This document shows positions 7,986 to 15,627 of a stretch of 36,384 bases of DNA, one piece after another. Each line of letters opens with the position of its first letter. The first letter of the stretch is position 1. Origin of the DNA: Thermotogaceae bacterium (GTDB taxonomy: Bacteria; Thermotogota; Thermotogae; MWEM01); contig JASUTC010000016.1 of the NCBI GenBank assembly GCA_030445775.1, forward strand, positions 1 to 36,384, given 5' to 3'. The notes beneath the pieces were generated by a model. It worked only from the letters and a program-made list of their open reading frames with translations. It searched no databases and was not told the DNA's origin. The position numbers and the translations under genes were made by a program.

Positions 7986-8878
7986 TCATCTCGCCCCCTT
8001 CTTTAAAGCGCCAAAGGGTCTTCTTCTGGTCCATTTATCGATTAACGGTTTAACGGCGTTCATGATGAGGATGGAGAAAGCAACCCCTTCCGGTAGAGCC
8101 CCTGCGATTCGAATCAGCATGGTGATAACACCGCATCCCATACCGAAGATCAGGGAACCTTTTATCGTTGAAGGGCTGGTGACCATATCCGTAGCCATGA
8201 AAAGCGCACCAAGCATTAATCCGCCACCCAGTAAATGATATAGGGGAGTTCCGTATTGTTCGGGACTGATCAGATAAAATACGGAAGAAATAACCAAAAC
8301 TGTGCCGATATAGGCTACGGGAATATGCCAGGAGACGTGCTTTCGAATGAGAAGGTAGATAAACCCGATAATCAGGGCCAATGCACTGACTTCACCCAGA
8401 CTTCCACCAATGTTGCCCAGGAACATATCCATGTAGGAATAATTTTCCAAAGCCGTTTGAATTCCGCTTTCTTTTAAAAGACCCATGGGAGTTGCACCAG
8501 TTATTATGGCTGAGAGGGGTTGGACCCTAAACCCCCGTAAACGTGTTTGCCCAGGCCGATGGCGATGACGATGCCGATGATAAACAAATACCAAGGGAAC
8601 CCTGCAGGCAGGTTCATGGCCAGCAGCAAACCGGTAACCGCTGCGCTGCCGTCCGGTGTGAAATCCTTCTTCTTACGTAGCACCTTCATGATAAACAGTT
8701 CCAATGCCTCGGCAACAACCACACCCATCAGGCAAAGAACCAAGGCAGACCATCCAAAGACGATGACTGAAACAATGACTGCCGGGATGAGTGCAATGAT
8801 CACATCCAGCATGATCTTAGAAACTGAATCCGTTGTTCTTATATGGGGAGCGGATGCAGATGGGAAAATCTGTGCCAT
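7986..8878 (-). pseudogene. rnfD: Rnf complex subunit D, frameshifted with an internal segment missing
   Basis: RnfD is the multi-helix membrane subunit carrying a covalent FMN. The 5' part (8878-8504) reads MAQIFPSASAPHIRTTDSV to GKHVYGGLGSNP and then meets a stop. The 3' part, in another frame, resumes at SAIITGATPMGLLKE (about 8514) and runs to the end at 7986. It keeps the flavin motif TGAT and the helices. Intact homologues have a conserved stretch of roughly 20-25 residues between these points (NPALxGRxFLxxxFP-like), and it is absent here. The simplest reading is an out-of-frame deletion near 8515. An assembly error is possible. The ORF track's start at 8594 is a read-through artefact of the second frame. 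The ATG lies one base after the rnfC stop. Confidence 0.85.
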
Positions 8879-8879
8879 A

Positions 8880-10199
8880 TCATTTACCCCCCTTCAAGGC
8901 CTTGTACACTCGTTTTGTTAATTGGAATGTCTTGATATGATCAATTCTCGCGGGACAGATATAAGCACATGCTCCGCATTCTATACATGATAAAAGGTTC
9001 ATATCCACGGCATCATCGTATTTTTTTGCTTCGCATAACTTCACCAGGAAGTTGGGTTCCAGAGCCATGGGACAAACCTCTACGCATTGATTACAGTTGA
9101 TACAGGGTTTGGTAGGACGAGGCTGTTTATCCGGTTTTGGCAACACCAATATGCCGGAAGTGCCCTTCATAATCGGAGTTTCGGTTGTTGTCAACGCCGG
9201 GCCTGTCATGGGGCCTCCTGCAACCACCTTTCCCGGTTCACCTTTATAGCCGCCGGCGAAATGAATGAGTTCGGAAACCGGTGTGCCAATTCTAACCAAA
9301 ACATTTTTCGGTTGATTAATCCCCTCTCCTGTTATGGTGACTCCGCGCTCTATAAGTGGGATCCCCTTTGAAACAGCTTCAGAAACGGCAACTGCCGTTC
9401 CCACGTTGTTCATGACGACGCCAATATCAATGGGCAATCCGCCTGCGGGAACCTTTCTTCTTGTGGTGGTATAAATCAACTGTTTTTCAGCCCCTTGCGG
9501 GTATTTGGTCTTAACCCCCACTACATCGATATTGCCATCGTGAGAGGCCATTTTTCTCATATTTTCTATGGCATCGGGTTTGTTTGTTTCAATACCGATA
9601 ATGCCTTTTTTAGCACCCGCGATCTTCATGAGAATCCTCAATCCATTTAGCAATTCTTCACCCTTTTCAAGCATGAAGCGGTGATCGATGGTCAGATAGG
9701 GTTCACATTCGGCACCGTTGATGATGATTAAATCTGCAGGCTTTACCATGGTTGATGTGTATTTCACATGGGTGGGAAATGAAGCTCCTCCAAGCCCTAC
9801 AATGCCGGCATCCAGAATCCTTTGATACAGTTCATCCTGCCCAGCTGTCGTGAAGTCTATGGGATCCATGAGCTGCCAATCATCTTCACCGGTTCGCTCA
9901 ATCACAACCACGTCAAGCTTTTTTTTCTGGACGGGATGCATCATCTTGATGATTTCTTTGACTTCTCCCGTTACAGGTGAGTGCAACGGAACGGATACCT
10001 TACCCGAAGGTTCGGCGATGATCTGCCCTGTTTTTACCATGTCTCCCGGTTCACACACAATTTTTGGTGGAGCGCCAAGGTTTTGATGCACAAAACAATA
10101 CGCCGTCTTTGGCAAAGGCATCCTTTCCAAAGAGGCGTTTTGAGATAACTCTTTCATTTCCGGAGGGTGTATTCCACCGGGGAAAGTCAATACCGCCAT
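8880..10199 (-). CDS. rnfC: Rnf complex NADH/Fe-S subunit C
   Basis: RnfC is the peripheral subunit that reduces NAD+ using FMN and two 4Fe-4S clusters. The 439 residues are complete: an N-terminal barrel-sandwich domain (GGIHPPE..., then GDMVKTGQIIAE), the Complex I 51-kDa-like nucleotide-binding domain (GIVGLGGASFPTHVK, about 139-153; INGAECEPYLTIDHR), and two ferredoxin motifs, CINCNQCVEVCP (about 370-381) and CIECGACAYICP (about 409-420). It has a strong ribosome site AAGGGAGG. It lies 18 bases behind csaB, so csaB and rnf may be co-transcribed. Confidence 0.96.
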   Translation of the reverse strand: MAVLTFPGGIHPPEMKELSQNASLERMPLPKTAYCFVHQNLGAPPKIVCEPGDMVKTGQIIAEPSGKVSVPLHSPVTGEVKEIIKMMHPVQKKKLDVVVIERTGEDDWQLMDPIDFTTAGQDELYQRILDAGIVGLGGASFPTHVKYTSTMVKPADLIIINGAECEPYLTIDHRFMLEKGEELLNGLRILMKIAGAKKGIIGIETNKPDAIENMRKMASHDGNIDVVGVKTKYPQGAEKQLIYTTTRRKVPAGGLPIDIGVVMNNVGTAVAVSEAVSKGIPLIERGVTITGEGINQPKNVLVRIGTPVSELIHFAGGYKGEPGKVVAGGPMTGPALTTTETPIMKGTSGILVLPKPDKQPRPTKPCINCNQCVEVCPMALEPNFLVKLCEAKKYDDAVDMNLLSCIECGACAYICPARIDHIKTFQLTKRVYKALKGGK

Positions 10200-10217
10200 T
10201 TTGTTCTGTTCCTCCCT

Positions 10218-11258
10218 TCAATCTATTTTAATCTTTTTTTCAACCAATTGGATCTTCAACCACTTTTTCATGGCTATCAGTCTGGCGTGGTTTCTGTTCA
10301 TAAATGCCTGGTTGCTTTGTTCAAAATCAATTTCCTTCAGTTTTGAAAAGGCGTAGGCGATCTCTGAAATGGATTTGTCTTTAAAATACGCCTGATAACC
10401 CTCCATATCGGAAAAATAGGATCGCATCTTGAATGTGTCTGAGCATAAAAAAGGAATACCAAAATGAGATGCGATGATTGCCCCGTGAAGTCTCTCCGAA
10501 ATGATTAGCGAACAGGTGGATGCCTGATCGGTGATCTCATTAACCTCTCCAACTTTTACAGTCGTTTCAAAGTATTCTCCAAATCTCTTTGAGGACAGTT
10601 CAGACGCCTCAAGATCCTGCTCGGGACAAGCTACAAAAAAATGGATTTCATTATAACCTTCATCTTTGAAAGGCTCGATGAAATCCTCAGGATTCAGCCA
10701 AGGATGTTTGAGAAAAACACCGATCCTTGAAGGGGTATTTTTAGTCACTGTTCGGTTTTGTAAGAAGTAATAACCCAGATCGGTTCCCCTTTTGTGTTTT
10801 TTATTGCAAGTTCTTGCATAACGATAGGAAATCGTATCACGAAAATAACCACGGCATAATTCGTTACTTAAAATCTTTCTTAAGCGTGTGTAGTTCTTTT
10901 TGGAATTAATCTTGCCAATGCCATGTCCTAATAAAAAGACCGGCTTTTTGTAGAAAAGCGCACTGGAAACAAGCCATTTATAGTAAAGAAAACTCCTGTT
11001 ACTGGTTTCATCCTGAAAGATGTTTCCACCACCACCGATGATAACATCTGACTGTTTTAAAGCTCTTAGAATCTTTAAAGGGGAATTTCGGGGGATGTGC
11101 CTGATCATGATCCCGCCGATCTTTCTGGAGCCGGATTTTGGAAAAAGCAAATACAGGTCTTCTATACCCACTTCTTTAAGAAGCTTTATTGTACTTCTAA
11201 AAAGCATTTCATCGCCGTAATTGTTCATTCCATAATATCCAAACAAGAATATTCTAAT
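10218..11258 (-). CDS. csaB: Polysaccharide pyruvyl transferase CsaB
   Basis: CsaB-family enzymes transfer pyruvate from phosphoenolpyruvate to secondary cell-wall polysaccharide, making the ligand for SLH-domain proteins. Visible family motifs are FGYYGMNNYGDEML at the N-terminus, SDVIIGGGGNIFQDET (about 78-93) and LIISERLHGAIIASHFGIPFLC in the C-terminal half. The ORF track starts at a TTG (11246), but that would remove part of the first beta strand. Upstream in frame lies ATT AGA ATA TTC (11258), giving (M)RIFLFGYYG, with AGGGGG six bases before it. I therefore prefer a rare ATT start at 11258. No ATG or GTG fits. Length is about 346 residues. Confidence 0.85.
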   Translation of the reverse strand: MRIFLFGYYGMNNYGDEMLFRSTIKLLKEVGIEDLYLLFPKSGSRKIGGIMIRHIPRNSPLKILRALKQSDVIIGGGGNIFQDETSNRSFLYYKWLVSSALFYKKPVFLLGHGIGKINSKKNYTRLRKILSNELCRGYFRDTISYRYARTCNKKHKRGTDLGYYFLQNRTVTKNTPSRIGVFLKHPWLNPEDFIEPFKDEGYNEIHFFVACPEQDLEASELSSKRFGEYFETTVKVGEVNEITDQASTCSLIISERLHGAIIASHFGIPFLCSDTFKMRSYFSDMEGYQAYFKDKSISEIAYAFSKLKEIDFEQSNQAFMNRNHARLIAMKKWLKIQLVEKKIKID

Positions 11259-11331
11259 GATTATCCCCCTGATACCCTCTTTCCCTCATTCGAATTAAGA
11301 CCGGAGGGTGTTAAATTTAATCAACCAAAGA

Positions 11332-11340
11332 ATTATAACA
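11332..11340 (-). promoter_or_regulatory. Extended -10 promoter for csaB (-rnf)
   Basis: On the minus strand TGTTATAAT matches an extended -10 element (TGn-TATAAT). There is no good -35, which is usual for this class. It lies about 75 bases before the proposed csaB start. The 300-base intergenic region 11259-11560 otherwise holds an inverted repeat at 11415 and the plus-strand promoter for the small ORF. Confidence 0.5.
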
Positions 11341-11414
11341 CGCAACAAATGAGAATCGAAAAAGAAGGCTAAATTGACACACAAAGCACTACAATTTATT
11401 AAGATTTGTTAAGC

Positions 11415-11430
11415 CTCGAGTGCACTTGAG
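11415..11430. repeat. 16-bp near-perfect palindrome, possible operator
   Basis: CTCGAGTGCACTTGAG is palindromic except for one position in each half. It lies between the divergent csaB and small-ORF promoters, about 40 bases upstream of the putative -35 at 11471, a place where a regulator could act. No matching second copy was noticed. Confidence 0.35.
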
Positions 11431-11470
11431 ATATCCTTGTTTTTTTACAAAAAGTTAATTTTTGGGGCTA

Positions 11471-11501
11471 TTGACGTGGACTTGAGTTGAGATAGTACAC
11501 T
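11471..11501 (+). promoter_or_regulatory. Possible promoter for the 39-residue ORF
   Basis: TTGACG at 11471 is a good -35. The -10 is less clear: TAGTAC (16-base spacer) or TACACT (19-base spacer). Position and direction fit the small ORF at 11561. Confidence 0.4.
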
Positions 11502-11560
11502 ATTGTCGAAGATGGTTGAGAGGTATTTAAAGAACACAAAAATCCGGGAGGTGTAGTAAT

Positions 11561-11680
11561 ATGAGAAAAAACATCAGCAGAATCGAAAGAATCAGAAAGA
11601 ACGCCAGCATTCAGCCAAATTTTGACCGATTGATGGAATTAAACAGCCTCAAGGTTTACGACATGGTCAATAGATTCTAA
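11561..11680 (+). CDS. Unrecognised 39-residue protein with strong translation signals
   Basis: This ORF is too short for the track. It reads MRKNISRIERIRKNASIQPN... and ends KVYDMVNRF. GGGAGGTG lies about 9 bases before the ATG, a promoter-like TTGACG stands upstream and a clear terminator follows at 11744, so it forms its own transcription unit of roughly 260 bases. The N-terminal half is basic (six Arg/Lys in the first 13 residues) and the C-terminal half is a possible amphipathic helix. There is no signal peptide, Cys or membrane segment. I do not recognise a family. It could be a regulatory peptide, a small nucleic-acid or membrane-associated protein, or the coding part of a dual-function RNA. 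Confidence 0.6.
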   Translation: MRKNISRIERIRKNASIQPNFDRLMELNSLKVYDMVNRF

Positions 11681-11743
11681 GAAAAGCAGCAGAGAAACAG
11701 AGAGACAACGACGAACAACACTTCACATAGATTGCACTCCTTT

Positions 11744-11768
11744 AACCCTCCGTATTGGAGGGTTTTTT
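11744..11768 (+). terminator. Rho-independent terminator after the small ORF
   Basis: The stem AACCCTCC / GGAGGGTT with a GTATT loop is followed by TTTTTT. It separates the small ORF unit from the ABC transporter genes. Confidence 0.9.
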
Positions 11769-11923
11769 GTTGGTGGAATCATGAAATGTTTAAAGGGATT
11801 TTTGTGTTACACTAATGGTTGTAGAGGGAATTGACGTTTAACCAGGAAAGCTAATCCGCTAAATTTCTAAAAAGATATTTACGTCTTGTATTATATATAT
11901 AACTTTATTAAAGGAGGAAAATG

Positions 11924-12841
11924 ATGAGAAAAAGATTTACTGTTATAGTGATTGCCATTGTAATGATGTCAATGGCTGTTGCAAGTGTGAATGTATTGTC
12001 GCCGGTGGGTCCTACCATCGTTTCTTTGGTGGGCATACTGGAAGACAAGGTGGAGACCGAGTCCGAGGTCAATATTGAGTTTTGGAGTTCCTTTGATCAG
12101 ATTACCGCACAGCTGGTGACCAAGGATGTAGATATTGTGATTACACCGGTTGCTTTGGGAGAGTTGCTTTATGACAAGGGAATGGATGTGCAATTGACAG
12201 CGGTCACCTTATGGAAAACATTTTATCTCGTTACAAAAGACATAGATGTGGAAAGTTTGGAGGACTTGGCCGATATTGAGATATACACGCCCCAAGGACA
12301 AGGACAGACGGGAGATGTTTTGATGCGATACGAGTTTAACCGCCTTGGGATAGAAGACTTTTCCATCAAATATGCCACACCGCCGGAGATTATCGGGTTA
12401 ATGGCTACGGGGAAGGTCAAGGCAGCCGTTTTACCGGAGCCTTTCGTTTCTTTGGCGTTGACAAAGGTCAAGGGAAGCAAAATTTCCTTGGATATGCAGG
12501 AAATTTGGGGTAATGCAACGGGTGTTTACCGAGTCCCCATCACAGGTGTTTTGGTGAGGAAAGAAGCCTTGCAGGAAAGGCCACTTGAAATTGTATCCAC
12601 CTTAAATGCCATCAAAGAATCCATCCATTACGCCATGAACAACGTTGATGAAGCGGTGGCATTAACGACAAAATACTTTAGTGGCATGCCCGCTCCTATT
12701 ATGAAGCAGTCACTTTCACGATCAGTATACGGTTATTCAACCGTACTGAGTGTCAAGGATGAAGTCCAGGACTTTATGGAAACCGTCAATGCCGTTGATC
12801 CTTCCATTCCGGTGCCTGATGAAGGATTCTACGCTAAATAG
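11924..12841 (+). CDS. NitT/TauT-type ABC transporter substrate-binding protein
   Basis: This is the extracytoplasmic binding protein of an importer of the nitrate/taurine/sulfonate/thiamine-precursor type (NMT1/SsuA-like fold). The N-terminus is a classical signal sequence (RKRFTVIVIAIVMMSMAVASV) with an AVA-type signal peptidase I site and no lipobox Cys. The rest has the family pattern DVDIVITPVALGELLYDKG, IYTPQGQGQTGDVL and KAAVLPEPFVSLAL. Two ATGs stand together. The second (11924) has better spacing to AAAGGAGG than the first (11921). Permease and ATPase genes follow. The substrate cannot be named from sequence. The absence of a lipid anchor fits a periplasm better than a monoderm cell. 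Confidence 0.85.
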   Translation: MRKRFTVIVIAIVMMSMAVASVNVLSPVGPTIVSLVGILEDKVETESEVNIEFWSSFDQITAQLVTKDVDIVITPVALGELLYDKGMDVQLTAVTLWKTFYLVTKDIDVESLEDLADIEIYTPQGQGQTGDVLMRYEFNRLGIEDFSIKYATPPEIIGLMATGKVKAAVLPEPFVSLALTKVKGSKISLDMQEIWGNATGVYRVPITGVLVRKEALQERPLEIVSTLNAIKESIHYAMNNVDEAVALTTKYFSGMPAPIMKQSLSRSVYGYSTVLSVKDEVQDFMETVNAVDPSIPVPDEGFYAK

Positions 12842-12854
12842 TAAAAGCTCTTCA

Positions 12855-13610
12855 ATGAAAAGGCGCATTCCCGACTGGATTGTCGGGGTGTGCCTTTTGT
12901 TTTTATTCTGGTGGATCCTTTCGCTGATTATCAACCAATCTTTGATCGTTCCCTCTCCTTATGAGGTTTTTGTCAAGATTGTGGAAGAAATCCAACGGGG
13001 AAAGTTGTTACCGGCCTTGGCCATGACCTTTTTAAAATCTATCGAAGGGTTGGGGATTGCCCTTTTAATCGGAACACCTATTGGTATCATCATGGGGATT
13101 TCCAGGCGTTTTGAAGAGTGGATCAGGCCCTCCACTATGGTATTGCGATCCATGCCCGTTGTTTCCTGGCTGTCCAGTGTCATCGTTATCTGGGGGATGG
13201 GCTGGCAAGCACCCATTTTCATCATCGTTACCACCCTTTTGCCGCTTATTATTTACAACATCGCCCAGGGAGTAAAGAGTATTGATGTGAAGTTGATTGA
13301 AATGGCCCATGTCTATCAGGTACCCAACGCCAGAATTTTTAAACAAATTTATTTAGGGTCGATCGTTCCATTTTTGCTTTCCTCAGTTCGGGTGAGTCTT
13401 GGTACCATGTGGAAGGTAGCCATTGTTGCGGAATTTATGGCTGGAGACTCCGGGTTGGGAATCGAGATATCCTGGGCAAAATTTTATCTTGAAACCCCTA
13501 CCGTATTTGCCTTTACTTCAGTTGCCGTTTTGTCCGGGTTTCTCCTGGAATTCCTTTTTGATCAATTCATCTCTCTCATGTACAAGAAAGGATACGGCAT
13601 ATGGACTTAG
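12855..13610 (+). CDS. NitT/TauT-type ABC transporter permease
   Basis: This inner-membrane component resembles SsuC/TauC. The track ORF begins at 12750, inside the binding-protein gene, but family-like sequence starts at MKRRIPDWIVGVCLLFLFWWIL, so ATG 12855 is chosen. ATG 12819 is an alternative. Neither has a strong ribosome site, which suggests coupling to the upstream gene. About six membrane helices follow, with the ATPase-contacting EAA loop EMAHVYQVPNARIFKQIYLGSIVPFL. Length is about 251 residues, normal for the family. Confidence 0.88.
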   Translation: MKRRIPDWIVGVCLLFLFWWILSLIINQSLIVPSPYEVFVKIVEEIQRGKLLPALAMTFLKSIEGLGIALLIGTPIGIIMGISRRFEEWIRPSTMVLRSMPVVSWLSSVIVIWGMGWQAPIFIIVTTLLPLIIYNIAQGVKSIDVKLIEMAHVYQVPNARIFKQIYLGSIVPFLLSSVRVSLGTMWKVAIVAEFMAGDSGLGIEISWAKFYLETPTVFAFTSVAVLSGFLLEFLFDQFISLMYKKGYGIWT

Positions 13611-14287
13611 CAGTTAAAACTCATTCATTGAGTAAAAGTTTTGGTGATTTACTGGTTATCCGGGAGTTGAATATTGATATCAAAAGATCTGAACGTGTAG
13701 CGTTTTTGGGTCCTTCAGGTTGCGGAAAAACCACACTGTTAAGGTGTTTATCAGGATTGCTAACCGATTATTCAGGGGAAATCCAACGACGGTATTCAAA
13801 GGCCGGATTTGTCTTTCAGGAACCGAGATTGATTCCCTGGAGCAGCTTATATAATAACTTGACATTCGTAACACAAGATGAAAAAAAGATCCAACGATCC
13901 CTTGAATTGGTTGAACTGGATGCTTTTGGAAACCATCATCCCTCCAAACTGAGTGGGGGGATGCAACAACGGGCAAATCTGGCCAGGGCTTTGATCGTTG
14001 AACCGGATATCATCTTTTTTGATGAACCCTTTCAAAACCTTGATTTAAAGTCCAACATTAAGCTCATGGAGGCGGTAAAACGGATTCAGAAACAGCAAAA
14101 ATGGACGGCAGTTCTAGTGACTCACGGTATTCGGGAAGCGGTGGTGTTTGCCCAAAGAATCTTTATCCTGTCAAAAAAACCTAGCCACATCATCAAGGAA
14201 ATAGATATGACACAGGAGAAAGAAACTGATTTTTTCTCCACTAAGACGGCAGAATACGAAAAAATGATTTTGGAGTATTATGAGTAA
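13601..14287 (+). CDS. NitT/TauT-type ABC transporter ATP-binding protein
   Basis: This is the ATPase subunit, resembling SsuB/TauB. Walker A is GPSGCGKTTLL (about 37-47), the Q-loop is FQEPRLIPW, the signature is LSGGMQQRANLARAL, Walker B is IIFFDEPFQNLD, and the H-loop His is in VLVTHGIREA. The 228-residue length is usual for the group. It overlaps the permease by ten bases behind an AAAGGA ribosome site, so all three genes form one operon. Confidence 0.93.
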   Translation: MDLAVKTHSLSKSFGDLLVIRELNIDIKRSERVAFLGPSGCGKTTLLRCLSGLLTDYSGEIQRRYSKAGFVFQEPRLIPWSSLYNNLTFVTQDEKKIQRSLELVELDAFGNHHPSKLSGGMQQRANLARALIVEPDIIFFDEPFQNLDLKSNIKLMEAVKRIQKQQKWTAVLVTHGIREAVVFAQRIFILSKKPSHIIKEIDMTQEKETDFFSTKTAEYEKMILEYYE

Positions 14288-14366
14288 TATTCTAATATGC
14301 CTACCTGTCTCCTACTCGCAAATGAAGGAGCATTGATCTTTTCTAACATGCACAAAAGGAGGAAAT

Positions 14367-15434
14367 ATGGAAACAGTACAAATAGTCACAACTGATCCAA
14401 AACTGCCTTTGGAAGAGCTTTATCATAAAGGCAATGATTTATTAAGAGAGTCCTTGACCCAGTATACTCACCTCTTCAAAAAGGGAGATCACGTATTGGT
14501 TAAGCCCAATTTGCTTAGTGCCAGGGATATCGATATGGGTGTAACGACACATCCGAAGACACTGGATGTGGTTTTGAAATTTCTGCTGGAATTGGAAACG
14601 GTTCCATTTGTTGGAGACAGTCCACCCGACGGGAATGGGTACGCAGTCGCCAAAAAAACTGGCCTGATAGAGGTATGTGAAAAATATAACGTGAATTTTG
14701 TTGAATTGGACGAACCCGTGAAAGTGAAACATTCCGGCGAGTACGATTTCAGTATATCCAAAAAGGTCCTTGACGCGGATAAGATTGTGAGCCTGGCAAA
14801 ACTAAAAACCCATTCATTGACCATTTTGACGTTGGCTGTTAAAAACACTTTCGGATGTATTCCGGGAAAAGAAAAGGCTTCCTGGCATTTCAAGGCACTC
14901 AACAACAATAATTTTGCAAAACTGATGGTGGAGATCTGCTCGGTGGTTAACCCCACCTTGAATATCGTGGACGGTCTTGTTGCCCATGAGGGGAATGGCC
15001 CTTCCAATGGAAAACCAAAGCGTCAGGGGGTTATCTTTCTCTCTGAAAATCCCTTTGCCTTAGACGATGCCATCGCCTCGTGCCTCGGGGTGCCGCGAAA
15101 GAAATATCCAATCCTGATTGAAGCCGGTAAAAAGAAACTCATTCCCCAATACCAAACCACAGGTGAATGGTCCGGCTCCATGGCCTTACCCAAAACCAGC
15201 CTGGTTTTCTCAGGTTTAAACTTTATCAGCAATCGTTTTAACGTCTTCAAAAAGAAACCCTCTATTGACAAAGAACGCTGCATCAAATGTCGCAAATGCG
15301 AAAGAAATTGCCCGGTACAGGCCATTGATATTGACAGCTTTAACATTGATTATTCCAAGTGTATCCGATGTTACGTTTGCCATGAGGTCTGTCCTGAAGA
15401 TGCTATCAAACTTGTTGGTACGCTTTTTAAATAG
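14367..15434 (+). CDS. DUF362 family protein with two 4Fe-4S ferredoxin motifs
   Basis: A DUF362 domain spans about residues 1-290 (HVLVKPNLLSARD, FVGDSPPDGNG, IVSLAKLKTHSLT, LNIVDGLVAHEGNGP). It is joined to a C-terminal bacterial ferredoxin domain with CIKCRKCERNCP and CIRCYVCHEVCP. DUF362 proteins are uncharacterised cytoplasmic iron-sulfur proteins, common in anaerobes. The role is presumably redox, but no substrate is known. It has its own strong ribosome site (AAAGGAGG) 79 bases after the ABC ATPase, so it may be read from the same transcript. Two 4Fe-4S clusters are expected from the eight Cys. Confidence 0.9.
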   Translation: METVQIVTTDPKLPLEELYHKGNDLLRESLTQYTHLFKKGDHVLVKPNLLSARDIDMGVTTHPKTLDVVLKFLLELETVPFVGDSPPDGNGYAVAKKTGLIEVCEKYNVNFVELDEPVKVKHSGEYDFSISKKVLDADKIVSLAKLKTHSLTILTLAVKNTFGCIPGKEKASWHFKALNNNNFAKLMVEICSVVNPTLNIVDGLVAHEGNGPSNGKPKRQGVIFLSENPFALDDAIASCLGVPRKKYPILIEAGKKKLIPQYQTTGEWSGSMALPKTSLVFSGLNFISNRFNVFKKKPSIDKERCIKCRKCERNCPVQAIDIDSFNIDYSKCIRCYVCHEVCPEDAIKLVGTLFK

Positions 15435-15509
15435 AAGTAATTAGCTATTCCGCAAACTGAAAAACTCTCTCAGATTTCTCAAAAGCATGGATTTTTAATG
15501 ATTTTAAAG

Positions 15510-15515
15510 TATAAT
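15510..15515 (+). promoter_or_regulatory. Possible -10 element upstream of the hydrolase genes
   Basis: A perfect TATAAT lies in an AT-rich 193-base gap between the DUF362 gene and the hydrolase. No good -35 is visible, so support is modest. Confidence 0.35.
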
Positions 15516-15627
15516 CAACCTACACGGGAAAAAAGTGTTAAATTCAAAATTTTAGGAAGATCACATTGGGATAAAAAAAGAATCATTTTTCAAGAAACAA
15601 CTGATAAGAATTAAAAAATCATATTTC

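Noticed and set aside
8504-8594. Programmed frameshift joining the two rnfD frames
   Set aside because: A conserved stretch of about 20-25 residues is missing as well as the frame, and no clear slippery heptamer plus structure is seen, so a deletion explains it better.
8547-8921. 124-residue plus-strand ORF over rnfD
   Set aside because: It is antisense to real rnf coding and has the skewed composition of a shadow frame.
11400-11460. Terminator formed by the 11415 palindrome and the T-run at about 11439
   Set aside because: The T-run is separated from the stem by eight or more bases and no gene ends upstream on the plus strand.
12750-12854. Long N-terminal extension of the ABC permease (track start)
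   Set aside because: It lies inside the binding-protein gene, reads as low-quality sequence and family similarity begins at MKRRIPDW.
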